Source of the DNA: Prevotella sp. CAG:485
Lineage (GTDB): Bacteria > Bacteroidota > Bacteroidia > Bacteroidales > Muribaculaceae
Direction: 5' to 3'
Assembly (NCBI GenBank): GCA_000437495.1
Contig: FR897860.1
Span: 22,485 to 49,524, forward strand
Length of the DNA: 27,040 bases
A program made the position numbers and the translations under genes. How positions within the stretch are numbered: position 1 is the first letter of the stretch; each line of letters starts with the position of its first letter. The notes under the pieces were generated by a model that was not told the DNA's origin, searched no databases, and worked only from the letters and a program-made list of their open reading frames with translations. This document shows positions 15,102 to 21,545 of the stretch, in pieces.

Positions 15102-17114
15102 ATGAGCTATCTGAAATTCGACAAGCGCCTGATGATAAACCTTGACCAGTCGCTTCCGAAAGAGATGCTTCGCACAAATAAGAGCGGTGCTTACCATTGC
15201 ACCACAATAGTCGGCTGCAACACACGCAAGCAACACGGCCTGCTCGTCATACCCATACCGGAAATGGACGACCAGGCTCACGTCTTGCTCTCTTCGCTCG
15301 ACGAAACTGTGATTCAGCATGGGGCGCCGTTCAATCTGGGCCTGCATCAGTACGGCGATAATATTTTCAGTCCTAACGGTCATAAATACATACGCGAGTT
15401 TAACTGCGAGCGTGTGCCTGTTGTAACCTACCGCGTCGGCGGTGTGATACTCACCAAGGAGAAGGTGTTTATCTCGCACCAGAACCGCATCCTCATCCGT
15501 TATACCCTGCAAGATGCCCATTCTCCCACAACCTTGCAGCTGAGGCCTTTCCTGGCCTTCCGCAATGCCAACGACCTCTGCGTGGAAAACTCGGCCATCA
15601 ACAAAACCATCACTCCGGCCGACAACGGCATTTCCACATGCCTTTACAACGGTTATCCGGAGCTTTTCATGCAGCTTAACTGCCCCATGAAGTGGGTGGA
15701 TGACGGCCATTGGTACAAGGGCATTCAGTATTACAAGGACCGCGACCGCAGCATACCCTATTGTGAAGACCTCTGGGTGCCCGGATACTTCGAGCTGGAA
15801 ATTAAAAAGGGACAGAGCGTAATCTTCTCCGCCTCCACGTTTGAAAGCGACCCGAAGACCTTTGCCGAGACTTACGAAAAGGAGCTTCAGGGACGCACCT
15901 GCCGCACCAGCTTCTTCAACTGCCTCAAAAACAGCGCCAAACAGTTTTATCTGCGCAACAAGAACGGTGAATACATCATGGCCGGATATCCTTGGTACAA
16001 TGTCCGTGCCCGCGACGAGCTTATTGCTCTGCCGGGATGCACGCTGGCCATTGACCATCGCGATGACTTCGAGCTGATAACGCAGACCTTTATAGAGGCT
16101 CTGCGGCGCTATATCAACGACGGCACCACCGACCGCACCATACACGAGATTGACCTGCCCGACATACCGTTATGGCTCCTCTGGACCTTGCAGCAGTATC
16201 GCGCCAACCAGGGCAACCAACGCTGCCGCGAACATTACGGCGACGTCATAAAAGCTCTTATAGAGGCCATACGTCAGAACCGGGTGCCGAACCTGCATCT
16301 CGACGACAACGGACTGCTCAGCTCCGACGGTCGCAATCACCCGGTAACCTGGCTCTCGGCCTCTGTCAACGGCAAACCCATCATACCCCGTTCGGGCTAT
16401 ATTCTGGAGTTCAACGCGCTGTGGTACAACGCCTTACGCTTCACCGTATGCCTGTTTGAGAATGTGGAAGAGGAGAAGCCCTACGCCAACAAACTGAGAG
16501 TACTGGCCGACAAGACGGCTCAGTCGTTCATATCCACGTTCCTCAATGCCAACGGCTATCTCAACGACTATGTCGACGGAGAATATGTTGACCCGGAGGT
16601 AAGGCCCAACATGGCCATTGCCATCGGCCTGGAATATTCGCCTCTCGACAGGCATCGCAAACGCCGTGTGCTTGAGTTCGTAACGCGCGAATTGCTGACT
16701 CCCAAGGGCTTACGTTCGCTGTCACCGCGTTCGCCGGCCTACAGACCCATTTACAAGGGCAATCCGCTGGAACGTGAATATGCCGTGCATCAGGGACCGG
16801 CACGCCCGTGGCTCTTCGGCTTCTATGCTCAGGCTTACATAAGCGTGTTCGGCGCTTCAGGAGTGGGATTCATAGAGCGTCAGCTCATTGGCTATGAGGA
16901 TGAGATGACGCGCGGCTGCATCGGCTCGCTGAGCGAGATGTATGACGCCAACCCGCCTTACACAGGCCGCGGTGCCGTGTCAACAGCCAAAAACGTAGGC
17001 CAGATTCTGGAGGCTATCCGGCTGGTGAATGACAAGATGAAAGAACTCGACGAAAAAGTTCGCCGGGAGACTAACGAGGCCGGCATAAAGGCCTCAGAAG
17101 AGACTATGCCATGA
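15102..17114 (+). CDS. Glycogen debranching enzyme, archaeal/bacterial GDE type (GH133-like)
   Basis: This 670-aa protein is predicted to remove alpha-1,6 branches of glycogen in the cytosol. The N-terminal domain (about 20-250; 'TNKSGAYHCTTIVGCNTRKQ', 'LLSSLDETVI') and the C-terminal (alpha/alpha)6 barrel (about 270-650) follow the family order. The barrel motifs are 'AGYPWYNVRARDELIALPG' (294-312), 'TWLSASVNGKPIIPRSGY' (416-433), 'EFNALWYNALRF' (436-447), 'RPNMAIAIGL' (501-510) and 'HQGPARPWLFGFY' (563-575). Compared with the textbook forms 'GRDTFIALPG' and 'TWMDA', it has ARDEL and TWLSA; similar changes occur, as I recall, in Bacteroides homologues. Its stop overlaps the next start (ATGA). 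Tail residues 635-670 are charged and helical. Confidence 0.92.
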   Translation: MSYLKFDKRLMINLDQSLPKEMLRTNKSGAYHCTTIVGCNTRKQHGLLVIPIPEMDDQAHVLLSSLDETVIQHGAPFNLGLHQYGDNIFSPNGHKYIREFNCERVPVVTYRVGGVILTKEKVFISHQNRILIRYTLQDAHSPTTLQLRPFLAFRNANDLCVENSAINKTITPADNGISTCLYNGYPELFMQLNCPMKWVDDGHWYKGIQYYKDRDRSIPYCEDLWVPGYFELEIKKGQSVIFSASTFESDPKTFAETYEKELQGRTCRTSFFNCLKNSAKQFYLRNKNGEYIMAGYPWYNVRARDELIALPGCTLAIDHRDDFELITQTFIEALRRYINDGTTDRTIHEIDLPDIPLWLLWTLQQYRANQGNQRCREHYGDVIKALIEAIRQNRVPNLHLDDNGLLSSDGRNHPVTWLSASVNGKPIIPRSGYILEFNALWYNALRFTVCLFENVEEEKPYANKLRVLADKTAQSFISTFLNANGYLNDYVDGEYVDPEVRPNMAIAIGLEYSPLDRHRKRRVLEFVTRELLTPKGLRSLSPRSPAYRPIYKGNPLEREYAVHQGPARPWLFGFYAQAYISVFGASGVGFIERQLIGYEDEMTRGCIGSLSEMYDANPPYTGRGAVSTAKNVGQILEAIRLVNDKMKELDEKVRRETNEAGIKASEETMP

Positions 17115-18376
17115 AAGTTTTGATGTTTGGATGGGAATTTCCGCCTCATATCCTGGGCGGACTCGGCACGGCAAGCTACGGACTGGCCGAAGGCATTCAC
17201 GCACAGGGTGATGTGGATATAGACTTTGTGCTTCCAAAACCTTTTGGCGATGAACCCAAACAGTTTGCCCGCATCATAGGCGCCGACTGCACTCCGGTGG
17301 CCTGGCGCGATGTGAGCCGCGAATATGTGGAAAGCCGCATCGGCAATATCATGAGCCCGGATCTTTACTTCGAGCTGCGCAACAACATTTACGCCGATTT
17401 CAACTACAAGCGGCTCAATGATTTGGGATGCATAGAGTTTTCGGGCCGATACCCCGACAATCTGCTCGAAGAAATAGACAATTACTCCATTGTGGCCGGG
17501 GTGATAGCCCGCACAGTGCCTTTCGACGTGATACACAGCCACGATTGGCTTACTTATCCGGCCGGCATACATGCCAAAAACGTAACCGGGAAGCCGCTTG
17601 TGATACACGTTCACGCCACGGATTTCGACCGTTCGCGCGGTAACGTGAATCCGGATGTTTACAGAATTGAAAAGGATGGCATGGACCATGCCGACCATAT
17701 CATAACGGTGTCTGACCTCACCCGCCGCACGGTGATAGAGAAGTATCATCAGGATCCGGCAAAGGTAACTACGGTGCATAACGCCGTAATACCCCTCAGC
17801 GACGATATTCTGAATCTGCCCAAGCGCAAAAGCAAAGAGAAAGTGGTTACTTTCCTGGGCCGCATAACCATGCAGAAGGGTCCGGAATATTTTGTGGAAG
17901 CCGCCGCCAAGGTGCTTGCCTCCACGCCCAACGTAAGGTTTGTGATGGCCGGCAGCGGCGACAAGATGGAAGATATGATTAATCTTGTATCGGCCCGCGG
18001 CATCGCCGACCGCTTCCACTTCACCGGCTTCCTGAAAGGGAAACAGGTTTATGAGATGTTGGCGGCCAGCGACGTTTATGTGATGCCGTCGGTGTCGGAG
18101 CCTTTCGGCATCTCACCGCTCGAAGCCATGCAAATGTCGGTGCCGAGCATCATCTCAAAGCAGAGTGGCTGCGCCGAGATTCTCCACCATGTGATAAAGA
18201 CCGATTACTGGGATATCGACGCCATGGCCGACGCTATTCACGGTCTGGTGACCTATGCTCCTCTGCACCGCGAACTGCAGCAGCAGGGTGTGGACGAAAT
18301 CAAACAGATAACCTGGGAGAAAGCCGGCAAGAAGGTGGTTGACATCTACAAACAAGTAATAGCTCAAAAGCATTAA
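17111..18376 (+). CDS. GT4 glycosyltransferase, glycogen-synthase-like
   Basis: This 421-aa GT-B-fold transferase, given its neighbours, probably extends alpha-1,4-glucan from a nucleotide sugar. The N-terminal acceptor domain starts 'MFGWEFPPHILGGLGTASYG' (5-24), with the GGLG loop seen in glycogen synthases, and contains 'HSHDW' (142-146). The C-terminal donor domain has 'FLGRITMQKGPEYF' (248-261; R251 and K256 are expected phosphate binders) and the retaining-transferase EX7E motif 'SEPFGISPLEAM' (329-340; E330 and E338). The gene overlaps the debranching enzyme by four bases and is followed after 24 bases by the GH57 gene, so translation and function are linked. Confidence 0.92.
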   Translation: MKVLMFGWEFPPHILGGLGTASYGLAEGIHAQGDVDIDFVLPKPFGDEPKQFARIIGADCTPVAWRDVSREYVESRIGNIMSPDLYFELRNNIYADFNYKRLNDLGCIEFSGRYPDNLLEEIDNYSIVAGVIARTVPFDVIHSHDWLTYPAGIHAKNVTGKPLVIHVHATDFDRSRGNVNPDVYRIEKDGMDHADHIITVSDLTRRTVIEKYHQDPAKVTTVHNAVIPLSDDILNLPKRKSKEKVVTFLGRITMQKGPEYFVEAAAKVLASTPNVRFVMAGSGDKMEDMINLVSARGIADRFHFTGFLKGKQVYEMLAASDVYVMPSVSEPFGISPLEAMQMSVPSIISKQSGCAEILHHVIKTDYWDIDAMADAIHGLVTYAPLHRELQQQGVDEIKQITWEKAGKKVVDIYKQVIAQKH

Positions 18377-18400
18377 CCCAATCAAGCATTTTACAACAGT

Positions 18401-19852
18401 ATGAAATCCATCTGCCTCATATTTCAGATACATCAGCCGTTTCGCCTGAAGCGCTATCGCTTCTTCGACATTGGCAACGACCACTATTATTACGACGATT
18501 TTGCCAACGACGAAATAGTATCGCGCATTGGCAACAACTCGTATCTGCCCACTCTTCACACCCTGCGCGATATGCAGCGCGAATACGGCAACAAATTCCG
18601 CATCGCCATCTCCATAACCGGCACAGCCATAGAACAGCTGCAGCAATATGTGCCTGAAGTGATTGAAGAGCTGAAGGCTCTCACCGACACGGGTTGCGTG
18701 GAGCTACTCAGCGGCACTTACTCGCACTCTTTGGCAGCCGTGGAAGACCCCGATGAATTCCGCCGGCAGGTAGAGGCGCACGATGCTCTCATCAGAGAGG
18801 TCTTCGAATATCAGCCCACTTTCATGCAAAACACTGAGCTGATATACGACGACGACATAGCCCTTCAGATAGCCGCAATGGGCTTCAAAGGCACTCTCAC
18901 CGACGGCGCCAAACATATCCTGGGCTGGCGCTCGCCCGATTATGTCTACAAATCGGCAGTAGTTCCCAAACTCAACCTGTTGCTCACCAACGACAAGCTG
19001 AGCGGCGACATAACGCGCAATTTCAACAATCCCACATGGGACCAGTATCCGCTCACAGCCGACAAATATATGGGCTGGATAGCGGCGCTGCCCGAGGATG
19101 AGCAAGTGGTAAATCTGCTTCTCAGCATGGAGACGTTCGGCGAGTTTCTGCCGGCCAATACGGGCATTTTCGACTTCCTGCGCGCCTTGCCCCGTTTTGC
19201 TCAGGAAAGTGGCATAGAAATGCTTACTCCCAGTCAGGCCATAAAGAACTACAAGCCTGTGGCAGAGCTGTCTGTGCCCTACCCCATTTCATGGGCAGAC
19301 GAAGCTCGCGACATTTCGGCATGGAAAGGCAACGTGCTGCAAAACAGCGCTCTTGAGAAGCTTTACAGCGTGGCCGAACGTGTGAATCTAGCCACCGACC
19401 GCCGCCTGAAACAAGACTGGAAATATCTGCAGAGCGCCGACCATTTCTTCTACATGAGTACGAAGCAATTGGCTGACGGCGCCAGCCACGCACTCTTCTC
19501 GCCCTACGACAGCCCCTATAACGCCTACATCAATTACATGAATGTGTTGGCCGACTTCCTGGTGCGTGTGGAGGAACAGTATCCGGCGTCGATAGAAAAC
19601 GAGGAGCTCAATTCTCTGCTCATCACCATCCGCAATCAGGCTAAAGAGATTGAGGCGCTGAACAAGGAGGTAACCTCGGTTCGCACCAACATGCGCGAGG
19701 CCGAAGATGAGAAGACTGAGGCTGAAGAGCCCAAGAAGGAAGCTCCCGCAAAGAAGACAGTTGCAAAAAAGCCGGCTGCCAAGAAAACGGCTGCACGCAA
19801 AACCACAACTGCCAAGAAATCCACCGCCAAGAAACCGGCAGACAAGGAATAA
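18401..19852 (+). CDS. GH57 alpha-amylase-like protein with altered acid residue and histone-like tail
   Basis: This 483-aa cytosolic protein is the third gene of the glycogen operon. The GH57 blocks are visible as 'FQIHQPFRL' (8-16), 'LLSGTYSHSL' (102-111), 'FMQNTELIYDDD' (141-152; E146 fits the catalytic nucleophile) and 'LLLSMETFGEFLP' (239-251). In active GH57 alpha-amylases the last block reads like MDYETFGE with Asp as proton donor; here that position is S242, so hydrolysis may be lost or changed. Residues 396-436 look like a coiled coil, and 445-483 form a Lys/Ala/Thr-rich tail of AKK and KKPA units like histone H1. Possible roles are non-catalytic glucan binding, scaffolding or an altered activity. 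It ends 24 bases before a terminator. Confidence 0.9.
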   Translation: MKSICLIFQIHQPFRLKRYRFFDIGNDHYYYDDFANDEIVSRIGNNSYLPTLHTLRDMQREYGNKFRIAISITGTAIEQLQQYVPEVIEELKALTDTGCVELLSGTYSHSLAAVEDPDEFRRQVEAHDALIREVFEYQPTFMQNTELIYDDDIALQIAAMGFKGTLTDGAKHILGWRSPDYVYKSAVVPKLNLLLTNDKLSGDITRNFNNPTWDQYPLTADKYMGWIAALPEDEQVVNLLLSMETFGEFLPANTGIFDFLRALPRFAQESGIEMLTPSQAIKNYKPVAELSVPYPISWADEARDISAWKGNVLQNSALEKLYSVAERVNLATDRRLKQDWKYLQSADHFFYMSTKQLADGASHALFSPYDSPYNAYINYMNVLADFLVRVEEQYPASIENEELNSLLITIRNQAKEIEALNKEVTSVRTNMREAEDEKTEAEEPKKEAPAKKTVAKKPAAKKTAARKTTTAKKSTAKKPADKE

Positions 19853-19875
19853 TCTGCCCATAAAGTAAATAGCTT

Positions 19876-19910
19876 AAGAGGCTGCGACACAATGTTTCGC
19901 AGCCTCTTTT
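19876..19910 (+). terminator. Rho-independent terminator of the glycogen operon
   Basis: A perfect 12-bp stem (A19876 to A19887 with T19897 to T19908; core AGAGGCTGCGA) with a 9-base loop is followed by TTTA. It lies 24 bases after the GH57 stop codon. Its core matches that of the nuoN terminator. Confidence 0.9.
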
Positions 19911-20000
19911 ACACATCTTGCCGGAGGGGCAAAACACAGGCGTAAAGAGACGTTTGTGGAAGAGAATTACAAGTCGGGATGCCGGGCTGAGGCTCCGATA

Positions 20001-20033
20001 GTTGCATACAAATAATATTTTTTGTATTTTTGC
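20001..20033 (+). promoter_or_regulatory. Bacteroidetes-type promoter of the small orphan gene
   Basis: GTTG at 20001-20004, a 20-base spacer and TATTTTTGC at 20025-20033 form a near-consensus -33/-7 pair. Transcription would start near 20036, about 19 bases before the ATG at 20055. It follows the glycogen-operon terminator, so this gene starts a new unit. Confidence 0.75.
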
Positions 20034-20054
20034 ACAAATAAAATCTGAAGCCTT

Positions 20055-20402
20055 ATGCAATCAATAGATAAAGCCATGAGAGTCTATGAAGCAATGGTAG
20101 ATGCTGAATCAACGGCATCAGACCGGCTCGATTCAGTGGTAGCCGAACTGATAGCCTGCGACGAGACAGGTCAGTATCTCTGTTCCGGCGCTCGCTATCT
20201 TCATGCTCTTAACGGCCCGAAATATGAGAAGTTAGTGAATGCCATGGTTGAGGCCGCCATTGACAGAGACCGCGAACACCGCTATCTGTCGCAGCTGCTT
20301 CCGTCGCTGTGGGGCGAGAACTTCATGGAAAATGCCGACCAGCTGCGTTTGTCTGACAATAACTTCCGCCGTATCTTCAAGCGTATATATCCCGACAAAT
20401 AA
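20055..20402 (+). CDS. Small orphan protein of unknown function (115 aa)
   Basis: I do not recognise this protein. It is soluble, has no signal peptide or membrane segment and appears mostly helical (for example 'MRVYEAMVDAE' and 'YEKLVNAMVEAAIDRDRE'), with two cysteines (in 'LIACDETGQYLC') and a basic, aromatic C-terminus 'NFRRIFKRIYPDK'. The good promoter directly upstream, normal codon use and compact start support it as a real gene. A short imperfect hairpin follows its stop at 20411-20434, and the exported cyclophilin begins 65 bases later on the same strand, so they may be co-transcribed. Confidence 0.7.
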   Translation: MQSIDKAMRVYEAMVDAESTASDRLDSVVAELIACDETGQYLCSGARYLHALNGPKYEKLVNAMVEAAIDRDREHRYLSQLLPSLWGENFMENADQLRLSDNNFRRIFKRIYPDK

Positions 20403-20467
20403 AGCTGCTATGCAAGCTTGTCAACAAGCCTGCACACGAATCACAAAATCATTAATAAATTTCACAA

Positions 20468-21412
20468 ATGCTGACCAACATAAAGAAAACGAGCATATTT
20501 CTGGCAATAGCATTACTCCTTACCGGCGTTTCGGGCGCTGTTGCCAAACCATCGAGACAAAAGACAAAAAAGATACAGCCCAGGGTAATGCAATCGAAAA
20601 ACGATTCCACTATCCTCACTTTCGACATAGAATATCAGCCGTCGAACGATGTAATTGCACCGCCTCAGCAGGGCGTGATAAAGGTTTATCTATATCCGGA
20701 CAACAACCTGAAGGAGATACGCCGCAACTTCAAGCAATTGGTTGATGCCCGCGTCTACGACAGCCTTTTGTTTCACCGCGTCATACCCAACTTTATGATT
20801 CAGGGCGGCGACCCGAAATCCAAGAATGCCGCTTCGGGCGAGCTTCTTGGTGATGGCGGCGCACAGGGTCAGGGCATCGGTCCGATGCCTTTCGTGCCCG
20901 GACAGCTGTATGCCAATCCGCCCCGTTATCACAAATACGGAGCGGTGGCAATAGCCCGCACAGGCGATGACCATAACCTGGAACGTATGGGCTCATCGTC
21001 GCAATTCTACATCGTAACCAGCGACCAACGCTATAAACCGCAGCAGATAGGCGCTATGGCGGCCGACCGGCGCTACAAATACATGAATGTATTGGCTCAG
21101 TTTGCAGGCTCTCAGGAGAATGCAATGCGCTTATTCTCAAGCCTTTACGCCAATCAGGCCGGTAATATTCCCGATGAGGTGGCCGACGCATACCGCACCG
21201 TTGGCGGCACTCCGTTCCTCGACGAGGATTACACGGTGATAGGCGAGGTGATAGAGGGCATGGATGTGGCAAAAGCCATAGAGAATCTGCCGCGCGACAA
21301 CGCCGACCGTCCGTTGGGATTCGCACGAATTGTAAAAGTAACGTACAGCGGTCCGGAGGTATCGACCACGGAAGCCGCCGAAGCATTAAAAAACATAAAA
21401 AAGAAAAAATAA
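20468..21412 (+). CDS. Exported cyclophilin-type peptidyl-prolyl cis-trans isomerase
   Basis: This 314-aa protein helps protein folding in the periplasm by proline isomerisation. The N-terminal signal peptide (hydrophobic 9-26) may end near 'GAVAKPS'. The cyclophilin core starts about residue 50 and has the active-site block 'FHRVIPNFMIQGGDP' (102-116; R104, F109 and Q112 fit catalytic Arg, Phe and Gln) and 'SSSQFYIV' (176-183). About 60 residues (188-246) are inserted before the last core block 'PFLDEDYTVIGEVIEGMDV' (249-267), where ordinary cyclophilins need only a short loop. The position of the usual Trp is Phe, as in other bacterial cyclophilins. It ends in a lysine-rich tail (KNIKKKK). 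Confidence 0.93.
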   Translation: MLTNIKKTSIFLAIALLLTGVSGAVAKPSRQKTKKIQPRVMQSKNDSTILTFDIEYQPSNDVIAPPQQGVIKVYLYPDNNLKEIRRNFKQLVDARVYDSLLFHRVIPNFMIQGGDPKSKNAASGELLGDGGAQGQGIGPMPFVPGQLYANPPRYHKYGAVAIARTGDDHNLERMGSSSQFYIVTSDQRYKPQQIGAMAADRRYKYMNVLAQFAGSQENAMRLFSSLYANQAGNIPDEVADAYRTVGGTPFLDEDYTVIGEVIEGMDVAKAIENLPRDNADRPLGFARIVKVTYSGPEVSTTEAAEALKNIKKKK

Positions 21413-21423
21413 CCACTCCCTGA

Positions 21424-21442
21424 GCGGGAATTTGAGTCCCGC
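21424..21442 (+). terminator. Short hairpin after the cyclophilin gene
   Basis: GCGGGA and TCCCGC (6 bp) enclose a 7-base loop, 11 bases after the stop. The following bases are A-rich with a T-run only later (AAATTTT), so termination would be weak. Confidence 0.4.
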
Positions 21443-21503
21443 AACTAAAACAAAAATTTTACGTTTTTTGCGCCTTGATAATGCGGATTTAAAAATTTCT
21501 TGC

Positions 21504-21511
21504 TAAATTTG
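21504..21511 (+). promoter_or_regulatory. -7 box upstream of the DUF349 gene
   Basis: TAAATTTG is a perfect TAnnTTTG box 34 bases before the ATG at 21546. No -33 TTTG is present at the usual 19-21 base spacing, so the assignment rests on the -7 box alone. Confidence 0.55.
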
Positions 21512-21545
21512 GGCGCTGAAAAAACTATCAACACATCATCTGAGT

